DNA of 64,000 nt from Georgenia muralis (GTDB taxonomy: Bacteria > Actinomycetota > Actinomycetes > Actinomycetales > Actinomycetaceae): contig NZ_RKRA01000001.1 of NCBI RefSeq assembly GCF_003814705.1, forward strand, positions 434,001-498,000, in the 5' to 3' direction. The translations under genes were made by a program, and so were the position numbers. This document shows, piece by piece, positions 12,897-21,130 of the stretch (within the stretch, counting starts at the first letter, position 1; every line of letters starts with the position of its first letter). Under the pieces are notes generated by a model. The model was not told the origin of the DNA. It searched no databases and saw only the letters and a list, made by a program, of their open reading frames with translations.

Positions 12897-13074
12897 ACGC
12901 GTAGCTCATTTCATCGGTGAGGACAGACCTCCGCGGGGCGACCGGATCGGCCACAGCCTGCGCGGGCTGGGCGCCGCGGCGGGCGCCAACGGACCAGTTT
13001 AGCGCCGTACCCCCGTCCGGCGGCACCCCCTGGCGTGTGCGCCCACTCACGGCCGCGTCGGCGATGATGGACCG

Positions 13075-13719
13075 ATGGGTCCCACGCTGGTCTTCCGCGC
13101 GCCCGCCGCCGGGCGGTACGCCGTCTTCTTCTGGGTGGCCGCGGCGTTGCTGCTCGTCGCCTTCGCGCTCAACGGCGGCCTGGCCGAGGTGGTGCGCTTC
13201 GGGGCCGTGCCCCTGGCGCTGGCCGTGGTCGGCTGGGTGGTGTTCTGGCGACCACGGGTGACGGTGGGTCCCGACGGGCTCGAGCTCGCCAACGTCTTCC
13301 GCACCGTCGTCGTGCCCTGGGACGACGTCGTCGGGGTCGAGACGCGCTGGGGCCTGAAGGTGCGCACCACTTCCGGGCGGTTCGGCGCCTGGGCAGCACC
13401 GGCCGCACCGGGGCGCCGTCGTCACGACCCCGTGCCCGACCAGCTCCTCGACGAGCGGGTCAGCGGCACCGCCCGGCTCGTCGGTGACTCCTCGACCGTG
13501 GGCTCGGTCATCGAGCTCGGCCTCGACCGGCGCGCCGCCGCCGGCTCGCCCGCAGCCGGTCCAGCGGGACCGGCTGCGGGCGGATCCGACCTCCCCGGCG
13601 GACCACCGGTTCAGGGCCAGGGGGCCGGCGGGGTCCGCGTCAGGGTGGACGTGCCCGCGATGGGTGCGGTCGTCGCGAGCCTCGCGCTGGCCGCCCTCAC
13701 GGTCGCCACGCTGGGCTGA
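13075..13719 (+). CDS. Membrane protein with bacterial PH domain
   Basis: Two adjacent hydrophobic helices (YAVFFWVAAALLLVAFAL and VPLALAVVGWVVFW) precede a PH-like beta domain (RVTVGPDGLELANVFRTVVVPWDDVVGVE, a characteristic PH_6-type segment). A further hydrophobic stretch lies at the C-terminus (MGAVVASLALAALTVATLG). Function unknown. Divergent from typA. Confidence 0.8.
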   Translation: MGPTLVFRAPAAGRYAVFFWVAAALLLVAFALNGGLAEVVRFGAVPLALAVVGWVVFWRPRVTVGPDGLELANVFRTVVVPWDDVVGVETRWGLKVRTTSGRFGAWAAPAAPGRRRHDPVPDQLLDERVSGTARLVGDSSTVGSVIELGLDRRAAAGSPAAGPAGPAAGGSDLPGGPPVQGQGAGGVRVRVDVPAMGAVVASLALAALTVATLG

Positions 13720-13822
13720 GCGGGGCACCGGCCTCGTCGGCCGGCGACCGCCGCCTCCGCCGACGACGGCGGCACTCCGCCTGCCACGCGCCCTTCGCGA
13801 GCACCGCCGTCAGCGGGCCCGC

Positions 13823-13891
13823 CGCACGCACCGTCACCGCCCGCGCGCACGGACGAACGCACGCACGCACGCACGCACCGTCACCGCCCGC
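13823..13891. repeat. Short direct repeat and (ACGC)n tract
   Basis: A 22-nt direct repeat occurs at 13823-13844 and 13870-13891, with five tandem ACGC units between (13857-13877). It lies in the 240-nt gap downstream of the PH-domain gene; nothing else is visible apart from the terminator that follows. Confidence 0.75.
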
Positions 13892-13904
13892 ACGCCCGCA
13901 CGTA

Positions 13905-13942
13905 CGACGAAGGGCCGGTGGTCTCCCACCGGCCCTTCGTCG
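13905..13942. terminator. Strong bidirectional terminator
   Basis: Perfect 17-bp GC-rich stem (13905-13921 with 13926-13942) and a 4-nt TCTC loop, between the convergent PH-domain and substrate-binding-protein genes. Confidence 0.85.
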
Positions 13943-13957
13943 CGCACTACGGGTGGA

Positions 13958-15703
13958 TCACTCGCTCACGAAGCCCCAGTTCTCCGCACGCGTGGTGCTG
14001 AAGCCGGTGGCGCCGAAGTTGGCGAGGTTGCTGACCGTGGCCACGAGCTCGGGGCGCTGGTACAGCGGGAGGGTGTGGCCCGACTCCCAGATCATGACGT
14101 CGGCCTCGTTGGCCAGGTCGATGCGGGTGGCGGGGTCGGTCTCGACGTCGATCTGCTTGATGAGCTCGTTGAGCTCGGGGTTGTTGAGCTTGGCGTAGTT
14201 CGACGTGTTGGTGGACGGGTCGCCGTAGAGCTGGGCGAGACCGTTCATCGGGTACGGCGTACCGATCCACGAGAAGGCCATGATCTCGAAGTCGCCGGCC
14301 TCCAGCGCGGGGCCGAACTCGTCGACGGGGAGCTGGACCAGCTCGAGGTCGATGCCGATCTCCTTGAGCTGGGCCTGGGCCAGCTGGCCCTCGTTCTCCG
14401 AGGCGCCGACGCCGGTCAGCACGGAGAACTTCACCGCGAGGGGCTCGCCGTCCTTCTCACGGATGCCGGTGTCCTCGTTGAGGACCCAGCCGGCCTCCTC
14501 CAGGTCGGCCTCCGCGCGCTCCGGGTCGTATCCGTACTCGCTGCCGTTGTCGACGAAGCCTTCCTGGTTCTCCATGAAGATGTGGTTGTTCAGGGGCTTC
14601 TTCTCGCCAGGGAGCCCGGCGAGGTCGGACTCCGCGATCGCCTGACGGTCGATGCCGCGCTGGATCGCCTGGCGGATCACCTGGTCCTGCAGCAGCCCGG
14701 CGGTGGAGTTGATCGTGAAGTGGCGCCAGTTCGGGCCCTTGGCCTCGCGGATCTCCGCGCCGGACACGGTCTGGGCGAGCGCGTAGGCGTTCGGGTCCGG
14801 GCCGACGTCGAAGACGTCGATCTCGTTGTTCTGGAACGCGGTGCCGGTGGCGTCGGGGGCGACGACCCGGAACTGGATCTCGTCGAGCATGGGGGCCGGG
14901 CCCCACCAGTTCTCGTTCGGGACGAGGGTGAGGACCTGCTGCGCCTCGTCGAGGTTGTCGACCTTGTAGGGCCCGGTGAACCAGTCGGCCGGGAACTCCA
15001 GCCAGCCCTCGTTGAAGGTCGCGGCGTCGGCGACCGACTCGGCCGGGACGACGGTGCTCACGAGGGAGGACCAGTCCGGGTAGGTCTCCTTGAAGGTGAC
15101 GACCACGTCGAACTCGGTCTCACCCTGCTCGACGGACTCGATCTGCTCGTACGGACCGGTCTGGACGCACTGGAACTCCGCGTTCTCGCCGTTGCAGGCG
15201 GTCAGCGAGGCCTGGTAGTCCTCCCAGTTGATCGGGTCGCCGCTGTTCCACACCGCGTCGGGGTTGAGGTTCAGGGTGATGACCTGCTGGCCGTCGACCG
15301 TCTCGTCGGAGAAGTCGAGCAGGTAGTTCTCGTTCGGCACCGGCGAGCCCTCGCCGTTGTAGTCCCAGGTGGCGGGGCTCATGGCGTCGCGGATGTCGGT
15401 GTAGTCCGCGTTGTTGCCGTTGACGTGCATGGGGTTCCACTGCGGGGGTAGCTCGGCCACCGCGCGGCGTAGCTGGCCGCCCTGCTCGAGCTGGTCGCGG
15501 GGGGTGGCCTTGACCTGGAAGAGGTCGCCCTCCCCCTCGGTGAGGACTCCGGCCTCCCCCTCGGCGCCGCCGCCCTCGGTCTCCTCGGCAGCCCCCGACG
15601 TGGTGTCGGTGGGCTCGTCGCCACCGCTGTCGCCGCAGGCCCCAAGGACCAGGGCGAGCGCCGCACCGGTCGCCAGGACCGCTGCACCCTTCTTCGTGCG
15701 CAC
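13958..15703 (-). CDS. Peptide ABC transporter substrate-binding lipoprotein (family 5), system 1
   Basis: Extracellular solute receptor for a Dpp/Opp-type importer. Signal peptide with lipobox LVLGAC near residue 20, then a Gly/Glu/Thr-rich linker and the SBP_bac_5 domain (SPATWDYNGEG, the DAVWNSGDPINWEDY motif, YKVDNLDEAQQVLTLVPNENWWG). GTG at 15703 was chosen for the preceding GGAGG and the immediate signal peptide VRTKKGAAVLATGA. 581 residues. It follows the system 1 permease/ATPase genes on the same strand but is separated from them by 900 nt of repeats, so it may have its own promoter. Confidence 0.93.
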   Translation of the reverse strand: MRTKKGAAVLATGAALALVLGACGDSGGDEPTDTTSGAAEETEGGGAEGEAGVLTEGEGDLFQVKATPRDQLEQGGQLRRAVAELPPQWNPMHVNGNNADYTDIRDAMSPATWDYNGEGSPVPNENYLLDFSDETVDGQQVITLNLNPDAVWNSGDPINWEDYQASLTACNGENAEFQCVQTGPYEQIESVEQGETEFDVVVTFKETYPDWSSLVSTVVPAESVADAATFNEGWLEFPADWFTGPYKVDNLDEAQQVLTLVPNENWWGPAPMLDEIQFRVVAPDATGTAFQNNEIDVFDVGPDPNAYALAQTVSGAEIREAKGPNWRHFTINSTAGLLQDQVIRQAIQRGIDRQAIAESDLAGLPGEKKPLNNHIFMENQEGFVDNGSEYGYDPERAEADLEEAGWVLNEDTGIREKDGEPLAVKFSVLTGVGASENEGQLAQAQLKEIGIDLELVQLPVDEFGPALEAGDFEIMAFSWIGTPYPMNGLAQLYGDPSTNTSNYAKLNNPELNELIKQIDVETDPATRIDLANEADVMIWESGHTLPLYQRPELVATVSNLANFGATGFSTTRAENWGFVSE

Positions 15704-15962
15704 TGTTGAACCTCCATGAGAATGACAAGAGAACGCCCGCGGACGGGGCCGCCCACGCCCGACATCGGTCGGCCGCACGTTCATCCTCGTACTGAACCAT
15801 GCCGCCTGTGACGTACCGCACCCTGACAGGGCTCTAGACGGACTTGTGACCTAATTGAGACCCGGACGAAACACTCGGGAGACTTAAGCGTTCTGATCGT
15901 TCCGAAACCGGTTCGGCGCTCCCGGGCGGCACCGGGTTTGAGCCCGCCGCGCCGCACCACGC

Positions 15963-16030
15963 GGCCGTCGACGCGGCGCGTGGCGGTCGACGCGGCGCGC
16001 GGCGGTCGACGCGGCGCGCGGCGGTCGACG
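15963..16030. repeat. Tandem 19-nt repeat
   Basis: About 3.5 copies of a 19-nt unit (GGCGGTCGACGCGGCGCGC), starting at 15963, 15982, 16001 and 16020. The first copy has two differences and the last is partial. Confidence 0.9.
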
Positions 16031-16078
16031 GCCGATGCGGCCCTCCGTCGCACCGGACGGAAGGTCCGGGGAGTTCAT

Positions 16079-16276
16079 CGGGGAAGATCCGGCCGCTCGG
16101 ACCCTTCGACAGCGCACCGGGGAAGATCCGGCCGCTCGGACCCTTCGACAGCGCACCGGGGAAGATCTGGGCACTCGGGACCCCTCGACAGCGCACCGGG
16201 GAAGATCCGGGCGCGCGGGACCCCCTCGACAGCGCACCGGGGAAGATCTGGGCATCGGGTCACTTCCGACGGCGCT
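16079..16276. repeat. Tandem 39-41-nt repeat, five copies
   Basis: Units begin with CGGGGAAGATC at 16079, 16118, 16157, 16197 and 16238. The first two are identical 39-mers, then 40 and 41 nt with small changes, and the last diverges at its end. Every full unit ends TCGACAGCGCAC. There are no unique spacers, so it is not a CRISPR array. Confidence 0.92.
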
Positions 16277-16378
16277 ACGCCGCCGAAACGTCCCCGACGA
16301 TGTCCCCGCTCACGGCGACGCGTCGATCCACCTCGCTCACCGTGGCAGCGAGCGAGAGTACTCGCCATGCCCGCGCTC

Positions 16379-16510
16379 GCGAGCCTGCTCACCTGCCCGC
16401 GGGCGCGAGCCTGCTCACCTGCCCGCGGGCGCGAGCCTGCTCACCTGCCCGCGGGCGCGAGCCTGCTCACCGTGCCCGCGGGCGGGAGCAAGCTCACCGT
16501 GCCCGCGGGC
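16379..16510. repeat. Tandem 26-27-nt repeat, five copies
   Basis: Units begin with GCGAGCCTGCTCACC at 16379, 16405, 16431 and 16457, with a variant at 16484. The first three are identical 26-mers; the last two gain one base (27 nt). Each carries the palindrome GCCCGCGGGC, so the array is a row of evenly spaced small hairpins. Confidence 0.92.
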
Positions 16511-16555
16511 ACTGGGCGGCTCGCCGTGCCCTCGTGCCCGCACACGCGACGGACC

Positions 16556-16575
16556 GCGCACCGTGTCCGGTGCGC
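16556..16575 (-). terminator. Possible weak terminator after ATPase gene
   Basis: A 7-bp perfect stem (16556-16562 with 16569-16575) with a 6-nt loop, about 40 nt past the stop of the system 1 ATPase. It is weaker than the other hairpins in the window. Confidence 0.35.
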
Positions 16576-16614
16576 AGCCCCTCCCTCGCCCGCGCGGCCT
16601 GCGGCACGCTTGTG

Positions 16615-18756
16615 TCAGAAGACCTCGACGGCCTGGGCGTAGTGACAGGCGGACCGCTGGTCCCCGCCCATCGGCATGAGCGCCGGCTCCTCCTCCACGC
16701 AGCGCCGCTGCTTGTCCTCGCTCAGGACGAGGAACTTCGGGCAGCGGGTGCGGAACCGGCAGCCCGACGGCGGGTCCGCCGGGGAGGGCAGGTCCCCCAC
16801 GAGGAGGATCCGCTCGCGCTGGCGCTCCTTGACCGGGTCGGGCACCGGGATGGCCGAGAGCAGCGCCTGCGTGTACGGGTGCGTGGGGGTCTCGAAGACC
16901 TTGTCCACCTCCCCGATCTCGACGATCTTGCCCAGGTACATCACGGCCACCCGGTCGGCGATGTGGCGGACCACCGACAGGTCGTGCGCGACGAAGAGGT
17001 AGCTGAGCGAGAGCTTGGCGCGCAGCTCGTCGAGGAGGTTGATGATGCCGGCCTGGATGGACACGTCCAGCGCGGAGACCGGCTCGTCGAGCACGAGGAG
17101 CTTCGGCTCGAGCGCGAGCGCGCGCGCGATGCCGATCCGCTGGCGCTGCCCGCCGGAGAAGTGCTGCGGGTAGCGGTTGGCGTGGGAGGGCTCCAGGCCC
17201 ACCAGCGCCATGAGCTCGCGGACCCGGTCCTCCAGCTGCCTCTTGGGGATCCCGTTGGCCTCCATGGGCTCGGCGATGATGTCGAAGACCGGCATGCGCG
17301 GGTCGAGGGAGGCCATGGGGTCCTGGAAGACCACCTGGAGGTCCCGGCGCACGGCCTTGCGGTCGCGCCGGCCGCCCAGGGACTCGACGTCCTTGCCCAG
17401 GACGACCACCTTGCCGTTGGAGGGCGGCTTGAGGTCGAGGATCTCCAGCAGCGTCGTCGTCTTCCCGGAGCCCGACTCGCCGACGAGGGCGAGCGTCTCC
17501 CCCGCGCGGATCTCGAACGAGACGCCGTCGACGGCATGGACGGTCCCGACGCGGCGCTTGAACACCGAGCCCTTCATGAGCGGGAAGTGCTTCTCCAGGT
17601 CCGTCACCGCGAGGACCTCCTCGCGCTCCGCGCGTGGCAGCCGGGCCAGCGGCCGCTCGATGATGCGCGGCACCGGGTACATCTCGAGGAACGTGAGGTC
17701 CTGCTCGGCGATCTCCTCCGAGCGGTGGCAGGCAGCGGTGTGGCCCTCGCCGCGGGTGGGCGCCAGGGCCGGCTCGACGGTGCGGCACACGTCGATCGCC
17801 ATGGGGCAGCGGGCGGCGAACGGGCACCCCGGCGGGAGGTCGAGGAGCGAGGGCGGGTTGCCCTCGACGGGGGCGAGCGCCTGCTTCTCCTCGGCGTCGG
17901 GGCGGGGCAGCGAGCCGAGCAGGCCGATCGTGTAGGGCATGGTGGAGCGGTAGTAGATGTCGTCGACCGGCCCGTGCTCGACGACCCGGCCGGCGTACAT
18001 CACCGCCACCTGGTCGGCCATGCCGGCGACGACGCCGAGGTCGTGCGTGATCATCATGACCGCGGCGCCGGTCTCGCGCTGGGCGGTCTTGAGCACCTCG
18101 AGGATCTGCGCCTGGATCGTGACGTCCAGGGCGGTGGTCGGCTCGTCCGCGATGATGAGGTCAGGGTTGTTGGCGATCGCCATGGCGATCATGGCCCGCT
18201 GGCGCATCCCACCGGAGAACTCGTGGGGGAAGGCCTTGACCCGCACCGCGGCGTTGGGGATGCCGACGAGGTCGAGCAGCTCCACGGCCCGCTTGCGCGA
18301 GGCCCCCTCGTCGGTCCGGCCGTGGGCCCGCAGGGCCTCGACGATCTGGTCGCCGATCGTGTACACGGGCGTCAGTGCCGAGAGCGGGTCCTGGAAGACC
18401 ATGCCGATGTTCTTGCCACGGATGGCGGACATGTGGGCGTCGGAGCGCCCGAGGAGCTCCTCCCCCTGCAGCCGCACCGAGCCGCTGACCCTCGCGCTCG
18501 GGGTGAGCAGTCCCATGACCGCCATGGACGTGACCGACTTGCCCGAGCCGGACTCGCCGACGATGCCCAGGACCTCCCCCGGGCGGACGGCGAAGGAGAC
18601 CCCGCGCACGGCGTGGACCGAGCCGTCCTCGGAGGGGAAGCGCACGTCGAGGTTCTCCACCTCGAGCACCGGCCCGCCACGCATGCGCGCCGACCGTTGG
18701 AGGCTGTCGGTCAGGGGTGCCGGCCGGTCGGCCTGGCTTCGACTGAGGATGTTCAC
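16615..18756 (-). CDS. Fused double ATPase of peptide ABC importer, system 1 (DppD-DppF type)
   Basis: Drives uptake by the neighbouring permeases. Two complete ABC ATPase modules lie on one 713-residue chain. First: Walker A GESGSGKSV, signature SGGMRQRAMIA, Walker B DLIIADEPTTALD, then the family-5 C-terminal cysteine-containing segment PPGCPFAARCP. Second: Walker A GESGSGKTTTL, signature SGGQRQRIGIARAL, Walker B LLVLDEPVSALD, and again FRTRCP. Its start overlaps the upstream permease stop (ATGA-type overlap). Usual systems encode these halves separately; fusions are frequent in actinobacteria. Confidence 0.94.
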   Translation of the reverse strand: MNILSRSQADRPAPLTDSLQRSARMRGGPVLEVENLDVRFPSEDGSVHAVRGVSFAVRPGEVLGIVGESGSGKSVTSMAVMGLLTPSARVSGSVRLQGEELLGRSDAHMSAIRGKNIGMVFQDPLSALTPVYTIGDQIVEALRAHGRTDEGASRKRAVELLDLVGIPNAAVRVKAFPHEFSGGMRQRAMIAMAIANNPDLIIADEPTTALDVTIQAQILEVLKTAQRETGAAVMMITHDLGVVAGMADQVAVMYAGRVVEHGPVDDIYYRSTMPYTIGLLGSLPRPDAEEKQALAPVEGNPPSLLDLPPGCPFAARCPMAIDVCRTVEPALAPTRGEGHTAACHRSEEIAEQDLTFLEMYPVPRIIERPLARLPRAEREEVLAVTDLEKHFPLMKGSVFKRRVGTVHAVDGVSFEIRAGETLALVGESGSGKTTTLLEILDLKPPSNGKVVVLGKDVESLGGRRDRKAVRRDLQVVFQDPMASLDPRMPVFDIIAEPMEANGIPKRQLEDRVRELMALVGLEPSHANRYPQHFSGGQRQRIGIARALALEPKLLVLDEPVSALDVSIQAGIINLLDELRAKLSLSYLFVAHDLSVVRHIADRVAVMYLGKIVEIGEVDKVFETPTHPYTQALLSAIPVPDPVKERQRERILLVGDLPSPADPPSGCRFRTRCPKFLVLSEDKQRRCVEEEPALMPMGGDQRSACHYAQAVEVF

Positions 18757-19751
18757 GCGCGTCCTCCGGACTTGGACGAGGGGTCAAGGGCGTCGCGCAG
18801 GCCGTCGCCGATGAAGTTGATGAAGACGAGCATCGTCGTCAGCGCCGTCGCGGGCGCCAGGAAGATCCACGGGTACGTCGCCGCGGTGCGCTGGCCCTCC
18901 CCGATGAGCGTGCCCAGCGACGTCTCGGGTGCCTGCACGCCGAAGCCGAAGAAGGACAGCGACGTCTCCGCGAGCACCGCCGAGGCGACGGCCAGGGTGG
19001 CGTCGATGATGAGGAGGGAGGAGATGTTGGGCAGGATGTGCCGCACGATGATCCGCGGCGTCGGTACGGACATGTACTTCGCCGCCGTGACGTACTCGAG
19101 GTTCTTGATGCCCAGCGTCATCGAGCGGACCACGCGCGCGGAGAGCATCCAGCCCAGCCCGGCCAGCAGCACGATGAGCATGAGCACCGAGCCGCGGCTG
19201 CCGCCGGTCTGGACCGACAGGATCGCGATGACGAAGAACGACGGCACGACGAGCAGCAGGTCGATGACCCACAGCGCCACCTTGTCGAACAGGCGCCCGT
19301 AGTAGGCGGCGAAGGCACCGACGGTGGCGGCGATCGCCGTCTGCAGGGCCGCGACGCCCAGACCGATCATCATCGACTTGCGCAGCCCCTCGACCGTGAG
19401 GGCGAAGACGTCGCGCCCGGCCTGGGTGGTGCCCAACCAGTGCGCCTCGCTCGGCGGCTTGAGGAACGCCGTCTGGTCGATCTGGGTGTAGGTCCACGGC
19501 GAGAGGGACGGGCCGAAAACGGCGAACGCGGCGAGGAGGACGTACCCCACCAGCCCCACGACGGCGGTCTTGTTCCTCAGGAACCGGCGCGCGACGATCG
19601 TGCGGCGCGACAGGCGCCGGGTGCCGACGGGCAGCCCGCCCGCCGCGACCTCCGGCAGCTGGGTCACGAGCGGCCCGGCGAGCTCCGAGGTGGGCTCGCG
19701 GTCGAGCTCGACACGCGGCGCGTCGTTGTCCTCCTGCTTGGTCGTGGTCAT
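18753..19751 (-). CDS. Peptide ABC transporter permease (DppC/OppC type), system 1
   Basis: Inner-membrane channel subunit of 332 residues. The N-terminal tail is followed by an OppC-type segment (RRTIVARRFLRNKTAVVGLVGY) and a BPD-type transport domain with about six membrane helices; the cytoplasmic EAA loop is near TAAKYMSVPTPRIIVRHILPN. It lies between the DppB-type permease (1-nt gap) and the ATPase (4-nt overlap), all on one transcript. Confidence 0.93.
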   Translation of the reverse strand: MTTTKQEDNDAPRVELDREPTSELAGPLVTQLPEVAAGGLPVGTRRLSRRTIVARRFLRNKTAVVGLVGYVLLAAFAVFGPSLSPWTYTQIDQTAFLKPPSEAHWLGTTQAGRDVFALTVEGLRKSMMIGLGVAALQTAIAATVGAFAAYYGRLFDKVALWVIDLLLVVPSFFVIAILSVQTGGSRGSVLMLIVLLAGLGWMLSARVVRSMTLGIKNLEYVTAAKYMSVPTPRIIVRHILPNISSLLIIDATLAVASAVLAETSLSFFGFGVQAPETSLGTLIGEGQRTAATYPWIFLAPATALTTMLVFINFIGDGLRDALDPSSKSGGRA

Positions 19752-19752
19752 C

Positions 19753-20736
19753 TCAGCTCACCCTCACTCGGGGGTCGAGGGCGGCGACGAGGACGTCGGA
19801 GAGCATCGCCCCGACGAGCACGCACACGCCGCCGAAGGCCGCGACGGCCACCGACCCGTTGACGTCCTGGCCCTGGAGCGCCTGGACGAAGTAGATGCCC
19901 ATCCCGTGCCAGCCGTAGACGAGCTCGGTGAACGTGGCACCGAGCACGAGGGTGGCGATGGTGAAGGCGAAGTAGGTCCCGGTCGGGATCAGCGCCGTCC
20001 GCAGGGCGTGACGGCGCAGGGCGACGTTCTGACGCAGACCCTTGGCGCGGGCGGTCCGGACGTAGTCGGCCCCGAGGGTGTCGAGCATGAGGTTGCGCTG
20101 GATCCTGCTGTAGGAGGCGACCCCGCCCACGGTGAGGGTGATGGTGGGGAGCAGCAGGTGCTGGAGCCGGTCCCACAGGGGTGACAGCGCGCTGTCGCCG
20201 CGCCGGCCGGTCTCGCCGAGGAACTCGAAGAACTGGGTGCCGGTGCTCTGGTTGAACTTCACCGCGAGGATCTGCAGGACGACCGCGATGACGAGGATCG
20301 GGGTGGAGATGACCACGAGCGAGCCGAGGGTGATCATCCGGTCGCTCACGCTGTACTGGCGCGTCGCGGTCCAGGCCCCGAGGGCCACGCCGATGGTGAT
20401 GCCCAGCAGCGACCCGATGGTCACCAGCCGGAGGGACACCCAGGCGCGGGTACCGATCTCGTCATTGACGAACTCGCCGAACGGGCTGCGGCCCCAGTCC
20501 CACGAGCCCAGGACGCCGGTGAGCCAGATCCAGTACCGCTCGAGCACCGGGGTCTTGTCGTTGAGGTTGAACGACGTCAGCGAGCTCTCGATCGCCGCCG
20601 GGTCGATCGGGGGGTTGCGCATCTCGTACAGGCTGCGCGGGTCGAGCTGCGTGGCCGCGAGCATGTACACCAGCGAGATCGCGATGAAGAGCAGGACCAG
20701 GTAGTTCAGGAACCTGCGAGCGAGGTACAGGAGCAT
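19753..20736 (-). CDS. Peptide ABC transporter permease (DppB/OppB type), system 1
   Basis: First gene of the system 1 operon. It begins MLLYLARRFLNYLVLLFIAISLVY, the conserved first helix of DppB proteins. The EAA loop is DYVRTARAKGLRQNVALRRHALR. The ATG at 20736 was chosen for this N-terminus; upstream in-frame sequence is not protein-like and no strong ribosome-binding site is visible. It also carries a periplasmic insertion typical of actinobacterial members. Confidence 0.92.
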   Translation of the reverse strand: MLLYLARRFLNYLVLLFIAISLVYMLAATQLDPRSLYEMRNPPIDPAAIESSLTSFNLNDKTPVLERYWIWLTGVLGSWDWGRSPFGEFVNDEIGTRAWVSLRLVTIGSLLGITIGVALGAWTATRQYSVSDRMITLGSLVVISTPILVIAVVLQILAVKFNQSTGTQFFEFLGETGRRGDSALSPLWDRLQHLLLPTITLTVGGVASYSRIQRNLMLDTLGADYVRTARAKGLRQNVALRRHALRTALIPTGTYFAFTIATLVLGATFTELVYGWHGMGIYFVQALQGQDVNGSVAVAAFGGVCVLVGAMLSDVLVAALDPRVRVS

Positions 20737-21099
20737 GGGGTGGCTTTCGTGCTCAGGAGGGACGCGGGTGGCCGCCCGGTGGGACGGGCGCCCGGCCTCA
20801 CCGACGGGGGGTTCCGCTGGCTCGGAGTGTGATCCACGCCATTGGTGACATCGAGACAGATTACATGCTCGTCCATGACCATCATGTTTCGGCCGACCGG
20901 TGTCCTGACATGGTTTGGACGGGCGGCGCACGGCGGTGTGGCCGGGGCAGCGGTGCGCCCTGCGGACCCGCCTCGGTGCGGGCCGCGCGGCGGACCCTCC
21001 TCGGTGCGAGCCCTCCGGCGAGCGTGCGCGCGTGCGGACACCGGCGACGAGCCCCCGGTGCAGCGTCCGGTCGGGCCGGTGCTTCCGGGTGCGTGCCGG
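20737..21099. other. Intergenic region upstream of system 1 operon
   Basis: About 360 nt with no credible gene. The part near 20830-20930 is less GC-rich and probably holds the promoter of the system 1 operon, reading leftward. A short direct repeat with CTCGGTGCG(G/A)GCC cores lies near 20970 and 21000. Confidence 0.5.
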
Positions 21100-21125
21100 A
21101 GGCCGCCCGCCGTGGCGGGCGGCCT
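21100..21125 (-). terminator. Terminator of system 2 operon
   Basis: A 12-bp GC-only stem apart from its outermost A-T pair (21100-21111 with 21114-21125) and a 2-nt loop. It lies just after the stop of the system 2 ATPase. Confidence 0.75.
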
Positions 21126-21130
21126 CGCGG

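Larger units (their letters stand above)
15704..16614. other. Non-coding repeat-rich interval
   Basis: About 900 nt without a credible gene between the system 1 ATPase and its lipoprotein gene. It contains three unrelated tandem-repeat families (listed separately) and presumably the lipoprotein promoter near 15720-15900, where the base composition briefly becomes less GC-rich. Open frames here read through the repeats and have no protein-like composition. Confidence 0.7.

Noticed and set aside
16079-16276. Possible CRISPR array
   Set aside because: The 39-41-nt units are contiguous with no unique spacers, and no cas genes are in the window. They are ordinary tandem repeats.
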